Shown here one piece after another: positions 34,931-46,238 of a stretch of DNA of 64,000 bases. The notes beneath the pieces were generated by a model. The model ran no database searches. It was not told the DNA's origin and saw nothing but the letters and a program-made list of their open reading frames with translations. The position numbers and the translations under genes are program-made. Origin of the DNA: Isoetes taiwanensis (taxonomy: Eukaryota; Streptophyta; Lycopodiopsida; Isoetales; Isoetaceae); assembly GCA_021234155.1 (NCBI GenBank), contig JAJEKV010000103.1, forward strand, positions 3,348,001 through 3,412,000, given 5' to 3'. Position 1 is the stretch's first letter, and each line of letters starts with the position of its first letter.

Positions 34931-37000
34931 AATAAAAGAGAGAGCAGGAGAAAAGATAAGGCAAGGTCAATTTTTTAAACCCTCTTTAACTTTGTTTCTG
35001 GTATTGGTAGGAGGAGTCCCTAATAAGTTAAGAATTCTATTAGATTGCTTAACTTTAGCTTTGGTTTTGGCTTTCCCCTTTTTAGCCCTAGGACTTGGAA
35101 GCAAAGGATATGACAGAAATTTATCATCTCCCCAAGAATTGTATGATCTCTGAAACAATTATCATTTTCTTTATCAGAGTTTACCTGATCTTGAAGGTGA
35201 GGACAACTCCAGAATTTAGCTTGGCAATATAAGTTAGACTTTGGATCTAAATCATCATTATTTTCAACAGGTGTGATTGTATTATTATAAGTAGGGATTA
35301 GATCTTGCCTGGAATTTGCCAACTCCTTATTTGTAATGCTTGGAGGTCTTCCTTGGTCCAAGTTATCACTTTGATCTGTCAAAGATATTTTTCCGGATCC
35401 TATGCAATTACAATTCTCCATTACTAATGTTTCCTTATTGTCTGTATCTTTTGCCGCATTATCTTCTTGTGTTAACTCCACCATGTCTTCCCCATTTTTA
35501 AAGCTAATTATACCTGTTCTTTCTTTCCTTATATCTTCAACAAGTACTACATTTTCACTGTCATTCCCTCTTTAAATATGCTCTTTCTGTCGACTATCAC
35601 CACTTTGTCCAACTGTATCCACATGCAATTCAGCAAATTGAGGAGCAATTTGACTTAAGATGGAGCCATTAGGCAAGGAATTCTCAAATTGTGTATCAGA
35701 ATTATCAGATAAGTCAATTAATGGTAATAATGGAGGAATATAGGAGTTCAAGATAGGAGTGTTGGTAGTTATAGGTTTGGATATGGGAGTAGGCACAGAA
35801 AGATCTGATGAAGGAGGGGAAGCTAGTGGATCTTCAGTGTCTGCACAGAAATCAGCATTCATATTAGCAAGAACCCCAAAACTATTTGAGCATTTGATCT
35901 TGTTTGTATTGCTTGTAAAGCTTGTAATATCAATATCAGTCTTTTCCTCATTGTTTTCCATAATTAATAATTCTTCATTCTCCCTTGAATCTCCTTTGTT
36001 TTTAGTTGCAGAAGATGAGATCCTTATACCCATAGCGGCTTTGTTTTTTGAGTAAGGATTATTAAGTTCCCTTACATCCCCTTCTTTTCTTATTGCAGCT
36101 TTTCTAGATTCTTGCATGATATTCTGCAATGTCTTGTGTAGATCATGTTGCTGATGCTGCGTAGGAGCCTTACCCTTGAGCATTCTTTTATTATGTTCAA
36201 TGTCGGCTTTATCAACAGTCAAGGGTTGACTGTTTAATTTTTTTATTTTCTGCAACCAACTCTTCCTTGTTATTGGAGTCAATTCCTTTGATGATAACAT
36301 TCCCTTTGGATATAGATTCCTTATTGAGAATCTTGATTGTTGAAGGAGCTAGATTGTAGATGCTGGAGTCTTGAGATGTTAACTTGTTATCCGCCTCTTT
36401 CACTAAATGCTGCTGTTTTTTCCTGAATTCTCTTTTTTTTAAGAATTCTTTGCTTACTGCCAACTCTAGCATAGGGAATCCATTGTTGAAGGTTTAATTG
36501 AGTCGAACTATAAGTCTGCCTTTTGTGTTGCTTGTGCATGTAATTAGTTTGATTCTTCTGATAATGATTATTTTGCACATGAGAACTTAGCCAATCTGCG
36601 ATTATCTGCATTATCTCCTTGTATTCCCTTCTGGATCTGACTTTCTGATTCTTCTCTATCCATTTTCTTGTTGCAAATGAAGTTGGAGAAATGCCTAGCA
36701 TTGCAATTCTAGCAAAACTTTGGTAATCCTACCCATCTCAATTGCAGGTTCATAGGTTTGCCAAAGAAGTCAATCAGACGAATGGAGATGGGAATAGGCT
36801 TTGAGATATCAAGCTGAATATAACATTTAGGGGGCTTGTAAGGAGAAAATTCAGTGGAAATGTAAGTTCCAATGGAGTTAAAAATGTTAGAGAAACAATC
36901 CTCACTCCAGTATATAGGGGAAAGATCACTCATGCTGACTGAAGCGATGGAAAATTTACCAAATTCACTGATAGGCAAAGGAAGACTCCATTTTAAAAAG
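34931..37000 (-). pseudogene. LINE ORF1: RNA-binding-like protein with zinc knuckle
   Basis: From about 37000 downwards the minus strand encodes WRISFLKWSLPLPISEFGKF and PPKCYIQLDISKPIPISIRL, similar in layout to the DUF4283-type ORF1 of plant L1 elements. A broken zinc knuckle follows (C, stop, NCNARHFSNFIC; about 36720-36680). A long Ser/Asn/Lys-rich tail runs through 36700-35020 with frame changes. ORF1 proteins bind the LINE RNA. The 5' end is cut where the opposite LINE begins. Confidence 0.65.
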
Positions 37001-37004
37001 GATA

Positions 37005-38490
37005 TTCTCCAGCCTCGGGAAAATCTCCAGGGCCGGATGGCTTCCCACCAGAGTTCTACATGGAATTTTGGGATATCTTGGGACCCTTCTTTCTTAAAGC
37101 AGTCAAAGGGGCTTGGGCTGTAAAATATCTTCACCCAGCCTTGGCAGCTGGATTTATATCATTGATATCAAAAGTGAGTAGACTCAGGCCCTTAATGAAT
37201 GGAGACCGATAGCACTCACAAATGTTTTGTATAAAGTAATCATGAAGGTTATAGCTAGCCGTATTAAGCCAATCTTGGCTCGAGTAATTGGATGTGAACA
37301 GTCAGCGTTCTTACCTGGTAGAAACATCCTGGAGAATTATTTGGCAGCTAGAGAGGGGCTCCATTGGGGTAAGTCTTCTCATCAGAAATGTGTCATGCTC
37401 AAGCTTGATTTCCGTAGAGCTTATGATACACTTAGATGGAGTGGGCTAAGAGAGATAATGGCCCATATGGGGTTTGAAATAGACTTTATCAATCTAGTTA
37501 TGGGTCTGAATAAGATGGCATCTGCGTCTGTTCTGGTAAATGGTCAGCCATCTGGACTTTTCGAGCTAAGGAAGGGTATTAGACAAGGATGCCCCCTTGC
37601 ACCATATCTATTCCTAATTATGGCAAACCTCTTAACTTCTATGATGAAGGAAAAGATGGCTAGGGGAATGCTTAATGGGTTGCTTATTCCACCCTCAAAT
37701 CAGATGTTGTCGATAATGCAGTATGCCGATGACACATTTATCTTCTTGAGGTACGATGATGGAAGTTTCTCAGCATGTCGAGACATTTTAAATTCCTTCT
37801 ACTCAATATCAGGGATTGGATTAAACCATGCTAAATGTGCAGTTATTTGGCCATTTGATTGTGAAGTAGATACAAGGGTTAAGGCTTGGAACTATCAAGT
37901 AGTAGCTTCCTCAGAGACTGTTCAACTTTTGGGAATGCCATTAAATTTAGCAGAGAATTTGAAGGGCCTATGGGCACCGATAGTGGAAAGGATCCGTAAA
38001 AAGGTTAATCTCTAGTCCTATAAATCTCTCTCTCTACCATGGGGCGGGTGACAGTTGCAAATGCCATCCTTAATGCCACTCACATTTACTATTCTTCGGC
38101 AATAGTGGCCCAAAAATATATATATGAACAGATTCTAGTCATCATATGTAGGTTTATTTGGGGCAAACTAACTCAAGTTGCATGGTCAGAAATGTGCCGT
38201 GATAGGAATGAAGGTGGGTTAGGTTGTAAAGACCCACTGACCCAAGGCAGAGCTTTGGCAGCAAAATTCGTATGGAGGCCATTCAACAAGAAACATCCCC
38301 TGTCTTAGAGCTTATACGTTATTGGCTTAAGTAAGGTAAGATAAAAGGTAGACCATCTACTCCTAGAGATGAGAATGCATCTTATTTCTACAAGTTTAAA
38401 ATGGGCTCAGGCACTTCCCCTATAATGAGGAAGATATTGGATGCCTGGCAGGAAGTACAAAATCTTTTCAGTTTAACAGAAAACCCACGG
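37005..38490 (+). pseudogene. Second LINE, 5' truncated, reverse transcriptase
   Basis: Plus-strand coding begins inside the pre-RT region (SGKSPGPDGFPPEFYMEFWD). It continues in the 262-codon frame 37227-38015 with EQSAFLPGRNILENYLAARE, VMLKLDFRRAYDTLRWSGLR, KGIRQGCPLAPYLF and MQYADDTFIFL (catalytic YADD). After a stop at 38013-38015 the C-terminal region follows in other frames (ICRFIWGK, GGLGCKDPLTQGRALAAKFV, GSGTSPIMRKILDAWQEV) to about 38490. It meets the oppositely oriented LINE at about 37000-37005. Confidence 0.85.
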
Positions 38491-38499
38491 GAGGCTGCT

Positions 38500-38756
38500 G
38501 ATATAGGTAATATACAGTCAACCTCCACCTCATCATCCATAGCCACGTCATCTGCCTCCAAGGCTATAACATGGCAATCTATATAAACAGTCGTGTCTAT
38601 TCATGTATATTCATGTAGAGTCGTGTCCTTTAGTAGTAGTTGTGTCTATATGAAGCTATGGTGGGAAGCTTGTTTCCAACCAAGTTTTCTTCTATTCAAT
38701 ATATATTTGCATTGTATTATCTTCTGATTTCCTAAACTTAAGATGGTATCAGAGCC
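38500..38756 (+). repeat. Probable LTR 3' end with tRNA-iMet primer-binding site
   Basis: TGGTATCAGAGCC at 38744-38756 is the standard complement to the 3' end of plant initiator tRNA-Met and marks the base directly after a 5' LTR. The preceding 200 bp (TATATAAACAG, TTCAATATATATTTGCATTG) looks like the R/U5 part of a Copia-type LTR. The left boundary and the partner LTR were not found, so this is likely an LTR retroelement remnant. Confidence 0.6.
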
Positions 38757-38781
38757 AAAATGCTCTTAAAGATCCTGGCCT

Positions 38782-39540
38782 GTGGGAAAGTCCGGCAATC
38801 ATGCTGGTGATGAAGTGGGAGAGCCTCCTCCAGATGAAGGCGAAGATATGAAAACAATGAAAGCAATTTATTCGTGGAATCAAGGATTGATAGGGTTGTG
38901 TGATGGAAAAGTTATTAAACCAATCAATTGGGACATCTGCATACAAGGCATTGCCGATCTTACTCAGAATCGTAGGACATGCAGGAAGGAAGAAACAGAA
39001 TGGCCAATAATACCTCCGGAATTGGCAGCAAAGACAATGAGTGCAAAAGGAGACGTTTCTTCCAGAGATGCTCAGAGAAATGCAGATGGGGTCCAACAGG
39101 AGGAATTTGAAGGTAGAAAGGGGTTTGAAATTGAAAAACAAATAGCCGCAGCAGTTCCTGAAGACACACACATTATTGCGAACAGCATTGTTGTTGAAGA
39201 AGATGCCAATGGCAGTGATGCTGGAAAAGCCACTGCCACAATAGATCCAGTTGGGATTCAGACTAAAGCCCCAAATTGCACTGCCAATTTTTTGGTTATG
39301 GACAGAAACTCCATGGTCGGAGAATACAGCCAGGGACAAATAGGATCGAAGTTTCAAGACCCTACAGCCAGCGGTGAGAAAATGGAAGCAATCTTCAAAA
39401 ATGGAGTTATCCATCGGGAAAACCAAGAAGCAAATTCTGTTATGGCTCCTAAAGTTATTGAAGGACTAGACGAAGGAAAAATTTGCAGAGAAATAGATGC
39501 CCAGACTGCTCAATGGGCACCGCCAATGGAGATGATTTAA
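38782..39540 (+). CDS. Unrecognised 252-aa protein downstream of a primer-binding site
   Basis: The frame opens 25 bp after the TGGTATCAGAGCC site and ends at TAA 39538-39540. It is hydrophilic, with many Glu, Lys and Ala and no Cys/His knuckle. The N-terminal stretch AIYSWNQGLIGLCDGKVIKP, with a Trp and 'DGKVIKP', loosely resembles Copia gag (UBN2-type) proteins, but this is weak. No protease, integrase or RT follows. It may be a gag-only or non-autonomous retroelement product, or a captured sequence. Confidence 0.4.
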   Translation: MGKSGNHAGDEVGEPPPDEGEDMKTMKAIYSWNQGLIGLCDGKVIKPINWDICIQGIADLTQNRRTCRKEETEWPIIPPELAAKTMSAKGDVSSRDAQRNADGVQQEEFEGRKGFEIEKQIAAAVPEDTHIIANSIVVEEDANGSDAGKATATIDPVGIQTKAPNCTANFLVMDRNSMVGEYSQGQIGSKFQDPTASGEKMEAIFKNGVIHRENQEANSVMAPKVIEGLDEGKICREIDAQTAQWAPPMEMI

Positions 39541-40190
39541 GCTTCCAATGCTTTTCTACAAGGAATGTCTAAAGAATTGGTTGTAGAACCAATCTCAAGA
39601 ATTGCAGCTGCCTTAGCAATAAGGAACAAATGTCATGGTCAAGAACTAAAATCTACAGTTCCTTGCAAGGCTTGAAGCACAAAAGGGAGACCCCTGGAGT
39701 CTATATAATATCTGTTAGAATTTTCACCGAATGCAAGGGACACTGACATACAAGACGTTGTGGTGTTTGCTGAATTTGAAATTTTGCAAGAAAAAACCCA
39801 TGAAAATAATCAAAAGAAATGGCATCTATTATCTCTCTTCATTGGCGATCAGCTAAAGGCAACTGACATCAGGAAAAAAACGAATGCAAAACAAATATTG
39901 CTATTAGTACTATAAGTTGATAAAAACCATCCAAACAAGCAGAACAATAAGGATTTTGTCCTTTCGGGCTAAACTAAGACCCATACCTTATCTCAGACCT
40001 CTGCTATTTCAAGGGCATGCCACAACCACGTGTTAATGCCATATTGGAGGGAATCCAATTAAAAAGGGTTTAAATCCTCCATTTCATAAAACTGCAACTT
40101 TTGAGCCTTCCCCGTCTGTAATCAAAATTAGCTTCTTACTTTTAGAAATTAACAAGTTACCTTTATCGATGATAGCCTTGCTTATTGGCC

Positions 40191-40313
40191 CAACGCATAG
40201 ATATCCTCTAACTTAGGCCCACTTATCCTTGCAACGCATAGATATCCTCTAACTTAGGCCCACTTATCCTTGCAATGCATAGATATCCTCTAACTTAGAC
40301 CCACTTATCCTTG
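40191..40313. repeat. Three perfect-length tandem copies of a 41-bp unit
   Basis: Units start at 40191, 40232 and 40273 with CAA(C/T)GCATAGATATCCTC and end ACTTATCCTTG. Only a few bases differ. There are no spacers, so it is not a CRISPR-like array. Confidence 0.92.
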
Positions 40314-41635
40314 TTAATTTAGACCCTAGCTGGTTGCTGCCTTTATTACTACAGAAGTCTTCAGAGACTTTAAAGCAACTAAAACTGCTCTCTTTTCAAG
40401 CTTATGGCAAGATAATTTTGTGGCCATAGAGTGCCACAAAGGAGTTGGATGTGAATTTAACCGCAGGAGCTAACAAGAAAATGCAACAATGGTGATTCAC
40501 TTGACAAAAACAAGTCGTACTGCTTGCTAGCAGTGTTCGATTGATTTTGACAGTTCACCCTTAATTTTTCAGGGAGGGGCAAAATAATTTTACACCTTTG
40601 CGTGACTTTCGCATTCCTAATTTCAGCCCTTTCAAATGCAATTAAAAAATTTAAGATGACAGGAACCAATTTTTTTCCTCAAAAAACATAGATACATACA
40701 TAGAACAAGGCATATTTCCATTATAGTTTATGAAATACATAATGAAGTTCTTACATAGATATTACTGAAACAAAACAGTAGTTTAAATTTTAAAATCAAT
40801 CACAAAAACTTATTCAAGTGGCATTTCTCTCCTTTGCTTCGCTTAACATGCTTGCCAACCTATGCTTTCAAATGGTTCATTCCACAATGATACACGAAGT
40901 GTGGCGCAAACATCTAGCCATGTCTACTTTTGAAGCAAACTTGGCAAGCATTTTTTCCAACTATTCCTTAGTCTCGTCATCCCTTAGAACAAATCCACAA
41001 TATATGCAGAGGGATTGAAGAATTTCATGGTATTTGGTTGGTTGTTTGGTACTTGTAATGCAAATGCAATGCTTGGAATGAAATAGAAATAAAACATTTC
41101 TAATGTCAATGGTTTGTTGGTATCTATAATGCATATTTTAAATTCGGTTAAAAAATGGGATGTAGAGAGATATTATAATCAATAATAATATAAAAACTTA
41201 TGAAGATATATATCAAGAAACATGACGGGCATTTCTCTGTTCCTAGCCTTTCAAATGATGAGTATGTCTTGTAATTGCCCTTCTCTATGATAGGCAATTG
41301 CCCAAGTGCTATCCTTCGCTTGCCATACAATTTCACCTGTTTTGACGGGCAAAAATCCCAAAACGGGCATGAAGATTCGAGCCCTGCTTGCTAGCACTCG
41401 ACCAAATAGCAACATTGAAAACACTTAGAAATATAGGCTCCACTTGTCCATGCATGAAGAGCAGTATAAAATAGAGTGTAGCATATTGTGTACGAGGAAG
41501 CATAGAGACAATAAAACTTAAAGTGGAAACTCAGAAAAATGGCGTAACGTAACTTTCACCACCCATAAATTACTCGAAATTATAGCCTAAGTTTTTTTCA
41601 GGCTATTTTTAGGTGATTTTGGGCTTAAGTTTTCA

Positions 41636-41658
41636 GGCGGCGCTCTGGTGGCGCCGCC
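41636..41658. other. GC-rich hairpin in AT-rich DNA
   Basis: GGCGGCGC and GCGCCGCC form a perfect 8-bp stem with a 7-base loop. It lies about 240 bp downstream of the end of the recombinase gene (minus strand). No T-run follows, and its role is unknown. Confidence 0.6.
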
Positions 41659-41899
41659 AGCTGATATTATCTTCGATTTAAAATATTAATTTAAGACAGT
41701 CAACAGTGATTCAAAACTTAAAACACATTCAAAACATTAAAATAGATTCAGTTTGATAGAAAGAAAGTTTCAACATTCAAATTTAAAGTTCACAGTTGAA
41801 AATTCACTTTTCAAGTTCACAATTGAAAGAAAAACAATGAAAAAGTGACCAATTCAGGTTCAAGCTTCACAGTTGAATCCAAAACCAGTGCAGTATCTC

Positions 41900-43804
41900 T
41901 CAAGGTGACTTTTGTATTGCTGCAAAAACACTTTCTACAATCGAACCTGCCTGCGAAGGACTTGCAATTGAAATTGATAGGAAAACGCAATTCTTGTTCG
42001 TTGCTCCCATGAAAGACTGACCACCAGTGTTAGACATCTTTGAATTTGAAATATAGCTGCCTCCTTCCAACTGAGGACAGGACTGCGAGCATTTCTCCCA
42101 TACATCATTGTTGATGTCAATCTGCCTTAAATCTGCAACAGCCATACTTCCAGAACTCACAGGTACAATAGAACTAACAGATCTAGGCAAAACAGATCGA
42201 CCAACCTAAAAAAGAAAAGATGGATTACTAATAAAACAAATAATGAACACAGACAAATAAAATCAGTAGCTATTTACCTCGTCTGAGACAATTGTTCCTT
42301 CTTTGACAAGAGGACCTGCTGGTTTCTTCTCCAGAATTTCAACACCTGCAAGTTTCAGATCTGCAATGTTGCTTGTAGTGACAGAACTTGTACTGGCCCC
42401 AGAAGCCATCACGACAATCTTCTTTGTTATTTGTTGCTGTAGAACATCCTTATAGTTTCTATCTGAACCATCCTCATTAAACGGTGCTGACAATATGTTC
42501 ATTGCAGCATCAACTTGAACATCTGTAGACCTGTCATACCTACAGCAACAACAAACAAATCAGAATCTGAAAAACTCAAAAAGAAATTATAAACTACACA
42601 CATAAACGGATAACTTACTTGTTATATGATGATACCTTCCGATGCCCAGTTATAAGCATGCCAATTTCAGGCGGCACTCCTGCCATTGACAACCTGGATA
42701 CTAAAGTTACTCGTCCACTTTTGTTCGTAATCTCAGAATTACTAACAAGGCTGCCCATAGATTAGAACCAAGTTCGCAATTTATTCACCCCCATTGGTAC
42801 CTTCTGATACCAAGTCTGCAATAGAAAACATAGGTCAGAAAGTAACTAAAATAACAAAAATAAAATAAGAAAATTCTTACATTGTATCTTGGGCTCGCAA
42901 TAGTCTGCAAAAAGAAGTGGCGCGGCTATTCACCATTCTTTTTAGGCGAATGCCTCACATATTGCTTGTAAGTCTCTATGAAATACGCTTCGTAACTCCA
43001 AATTGGAGGCCGAAAATGTGAGTCATCAAACCTTGTTGGAGTAGTATTCCAGTTCTTCGAGACTCTTTCCCGATACATGACTGCATCCCCATACAAATCA
43101 TTTCTTATACTAACGTCACAATCCGCAACACCCCAAAGTTCTGCATGACCTCGAATACCAAATCTGGTAACCATATAATAGCACATGCGCTTTTGACAAC
43201 CTGAAACAAAAAAATTATTAGAAATAATTAGCTAATAGTTGCAATCAAATAAACTAGATAAACAATTAACTAATCTAACTAATTAACCTAGATAAACAAT
43301 TAAGCTACATATGAAACAAAATTAAACACAAAAAATACCTGCATTATGAGTAATCTGATGGTCGCAATCAGCCAACAAGTCTTGCTCAACTTGGAAACTT
43401 ATTTCTGCTGCCTTTTTCTTGTTAGAAGCAATCCCTGCATGCCTTGATCGTTCTGCAGCACCAAGAAATGCCTTGAGGGCCTGACCAAAGATTGGATTAG
43501 TTACAATATTGAATCGTGGCCTATCAACTCCGGTCTCCTCAATGATCATATCCTGCTTTTTTTCTAACAATGCGTCCAATAGTTTTGAAAAGATTATTCA
43601 AGCTACAACAAAACAATCATGGTTAGCATTAGATAAAAACTTTATAAAGAAAAAAAATTAATACACAATTGCTGACCTGCCAGCAGGAAACATCTTTCCA
43701 TTGTTTTTCTTCACGTGTATGATAAACATAACAAGCATCTCATTTAGTTCACGCAAAGGTAGATCTTCAATAGCAACTGTAGTGTCCAACTTTCTGAAAG
43801 TTCT
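41900..43804 (-). pseudogene. Crypton-like tyrosine recombinase gene, spliced, broken
   Basis: Six minus-strand exons have GT/AG borders in phase: about 43804-43678, 43580-43339, 43200-42881, 42825-42619, 42539-42278 and 42207-41900. The order of motifs is LRELNEMLVMFI, FGIRGHAELWGV (catalytic Arg), TWYQKVPMGVNKL, NKSGRVTLVSRLSMAG (HxxR box with Lys for His), LITGHRKVSSYNKYDR (His-Arg and Tyr nucleophile), then a Ser-rich tail. This is the layout of the Crypton/ZMYM2-QRICH1-like tyrosine recombinase fold. TAG in the third exon, TAA in the fourth and TGA near the start of the second break it. The 5' end is cut by the LTR insertion at 43805. It is either a Crypton transposon or a gene derived from one. 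Confidence 0.7.
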
Positions 43805-45301
43805 TGTGACGTTCCAGTACGATATACGGTCTCAAGATGTATACCGTACTGCGCCGTCACGCATACACGACGTCCAGTCGACGTGTACGCCGACGCATAC
43901 CCAAGCAAGGACGCCCTAGGGGGCAACTTGCAATGGTGCGCACACTTAGCAATGCGCGCACCTTTGGACCTTTAACCCATTAAAGGTAGACCAAGGGTCA
44001 TGGAAACCCTAAACCTAACTGATAGCCTACATAAGGCATCAAACCCTAACATTCCCTTTTTCGCCCACAGACCTTCCGAGCTCCGATTCGCACGCCTGAG
44101 GAGTTGATTCCAACTCCCACGATCTGCCCGTACGCCCCAGCGTGTCAGATCGTCCTTCCGACCGCATCTCAGAGACATGGACGCCTTCGGATCGAGAGGA
44201 GTGAACCAGGGATCAGGTATTTGGTCGATCAAATAGCATAAACCTTACTCCAGCCTTCGAATCAGTAGGTTTAGCCTATTAGATCACCCCTAGCAGCCAA
44301 GTAGATCCCGAGATTGACCTAACTAAAGAACCTAACTCTATGAGATAGATTAGTTCTTTATTATTTATTATGTTGATATGATGGACGGATGGATTCTGTG
44401 AACTCTTTGTATTGGGAAGGGGGGGGTAGAGACTTAAAGCTTAGTAGATGATGCTCCTAGTTAGTTTCTCTTAGTGCATTACTAGATTTCGGCCTGTGTA
44501 CAGGAGCCCACCTGGTTGTGGGTGAAGGGGCCAGACTGGCTTAGAATGAGGTTCGTGTTCTGACCCTCGACCGATCCCTCTGGTGTGTAAGGCCTACCGG
44601 GGATCAGAGTGACTAGGTCTAATGGCTTGCCACTGAGTGTGGGTAAGGCATGGGCTCGACACCCGTGGGGTGGGGTTCACCTTCCAGTGGGTTAAGTCGA
44701 ATAAGGGCAGTGGCCCTCTAGTCACCTTGGGTCAGCATGTAGATCTCTGGAGGGAGTAATCCCTACCTGCCCCATCGGGACTGGGGAGATGTAACCCAGG
44801 AATAGCCCCTTTGGCTATGCACCCGGCGAATCTCTGATCCAGTCCCAACACTTTTCAACCTATTACGCAAAGTGTGCACGGGGAGGGGCGGATGGTGTGG
44901 ACAACCCTAAGCCATGCTCTTATGCCAGCCCAATCCATTGTCATGATTCTGTCTGCACTGAACTCTGGAGACCCAAGCTTGTCAGTCATCCCCGTGGAGT
45001 CTGAGCCTTGGGTAGGAACTTCCATGTATTGTGCTGATCTTTGTCTATGCAGATGTTGATGTGCCACCCTTCGAGGTGGATGTATGATGTTATGTTACTG
45101 ACGTGTATGTTTACGCTTCCGCAGCTAGGTAGGCCCTGAGGGAGACGGGGTAAATGACCCCTTCACTCTTCCCACTTTGTGGATTCTAGGCGATCACGAT
45201 TGGTGCGTGGAGGGCCCCCAGACGTTGTAGAGCTGGTGCGGGGATGAACTCTGTTTGTATCACGGTGCGGGCATCATTATAACGCAGTAGGGGACGTCAC
45301 A
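43805..45301 (+). repeat. 5' LTR of CHR
   Basis: A 1497-bp LTR starts TGTGACGT and ends ACGTCACA, an 8-bp terminal inverted repeat of the TG...CA type. It interrupts the recombinase gene at 43804. The second LTR is outside the window, so the borders rest on the terminal bases and the adjoining primer site. Confidence 0.75.
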
Positions 45302-45302
45302 G

Positions 45303-45320
45303 TGGTATCATAGCGATGTT
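45303..45320 (+). promoter_or_regulatory. Primer-binding site of CHR
   Basis: GTGGTATCATAGCGATG follows the LTR after one base. TGGTATCA.AGC matches the usual site for initiator tRNA-Met apart from one base, and starts minus-strand DNA synthesis in such elements. Confidence 0.75.
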
Positions 45321-45445
45321 CTTGGAGACCAAGAGCAAAGCACTGGCCATGCTCCCAGTAGTACTAACTTGATAGGATCCTTAAGCCTCGAAAAGTGGGA
45401 AAATTTTTTCTCATTTTTGTAGTTTATGCTAAGCTAGTAACAATT

Positions 45446-45701
45446 CCCGGGGGGTGCACACAGAAAAAACCGTACAAAACATGTGCATGTACGGTAGGGG
45501 TTTTTTTTGGGCCAAAACCGTACCGTACCGTACCGTATAAGTATGGGAGGGGATTTTTTTTGCTTTAATTCCGTATATATTTGTAAGGAAATATGGTAGA
45601 GGTATATGAAATATAAGGGATATTTTTGTAGGAAAATCCCGTATAAGGGATAATTTCTCTTGACCCGCCATATAGACTTCACATTGTGTGCACCCCCCGG
45701 G
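45446..45701. mobile_element. MITE with CCCGGGG ends
   Basis: Inverted ends CCCGGGGGGTGCACACA and TGTGTGCACCCCCCGGG enclose 256 bp, flanked by an 8-bp duplication TAACAATT (45438-45445 and 45702-45709). The interior has ACGGTAGGGGTTTTTTTT and CCGTACCGTACCG. The first seven terminal bases, the 8-bp duplication and the TACGGTAGGGG motif are shared with the transposon at 17777-20860, so they are probably the same superfamily. It has no coding capacity. It sits in the CHR leader. Confidence 0.9.
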
Positions 45702-45771
45702 TAACAATTAAGTGAATTGGAACTTAATAAGACTAAAAAGAATGAGCCAAAAATTTTGCCAAAGTGAGGTG

Positions 45772-45838
45772 GTCTCACAGCTCGCGCCTGGTCGAAGAAC
45801 TAAACTTTAGTTTTTGAGCGAGGCGCAAGCTGTGAGAC
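45772..45838. repeat. Palindromic repeat P1 in CHR leader
   Basis: The arms GTCTCACAGCTCGCGCCT and AGGCGCAAGCTGTGAGAC flank a core with a second palindrome, CTAAACTTTAG. The 67-bp unit can fold into a long hairpin as DNA or RNA. It is the first of four copies. Confidence 0.9.
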
Positions 45839-45961
45839 ATCGAGCCAAGATCACTTAAACATGATGAATTTAAGAAAAGTAATGTGGTAAGGCTAGTTCT
45901 AAGATAGGAATTAATTAGAATAGCATGTTTTAATTACTTAAATTACTTAAAAATGTGTGAG

Positions 45962-46028
45962 ATCTCACAGCTCGCGCCTGGTCTAAAAACTAAACTTTAG
46001 TTTTTGAGCGAGGCGCGACCTGTGAGAC
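45962..46028. repeat. Palindromic repeat P2 in CHR leader
   Basis: Same 67-bp unit as P1 with a few changes (ATCTCACAGCTCGCGCCT ... GAGGCGCGACCTGTGAGAC). It lies 103 bp upstream of the TATA box of ORF A. Confidence 0.9.
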
Positions 46029-46130
46029 CAATAAGTAGGAAAAGTCTGAAATAAGTGTAAATTTTAATTAAATAGGTGCTTTAGCATGTTAAATAGAGCA
46101 ACTTGAATTTTGACCTAAAATTCCCCAAGC

Positions 46131-46160
46131 TATAAATTGATGTAGACCCCCTCATTTCCA
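46131..46160 (+). promoter_or_regulatory. TATA box and leader motif upstream of ORF A
   Basis: TATAAAT at 46131-46137 is followed by CCCTCATTTC and then CCCTAGAAATTTGCTC, 108 bp before the ORF A start. The same three motifs in the same order precede ORF B. An RNA polymerase II promoter internal to the element is inferred. Confidence 0.55.
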
Positions 46161-46238
46161 CGTTCTCGCCCTAGAAATTTGCTCTCCCGCACTTAGGCGA
46201 TCTTTGGGCGCAGATATCCGATCGACGAACCGTAAAAC

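Larger units (their letters stand above)
39541..41899. other. Non-genic stretch
   Basis: No gene recognised. It contains the three-copy 41-bp repeat listed separately and a GC-rich hairpin at 41636-41658. A sequence starting TGTTAGAATTTTCACC at about 39714 could be an LTR start, but no partner was found. Confidence 0.5.

Noticed and set aside
38744-38756. Possible tRNA gene at TGGTATCAGAGCC
   Set aside because: Only the 3' complement of initiator tRNA-Met is present; there is no cloverleaf. It is a primer-binding site.
40191-40313. Possible CRISPR-like array
   Set aside because: The three units are directly adjacent with no spacers, and the context is eukaryotic.
45772-46028. P1/P2 palindromes as ends of a transposon
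   Set aside because: Each copy is a complete palindrome in itself with no target duplication, and copies recur at fixed places relative to ORF A and ORF B.
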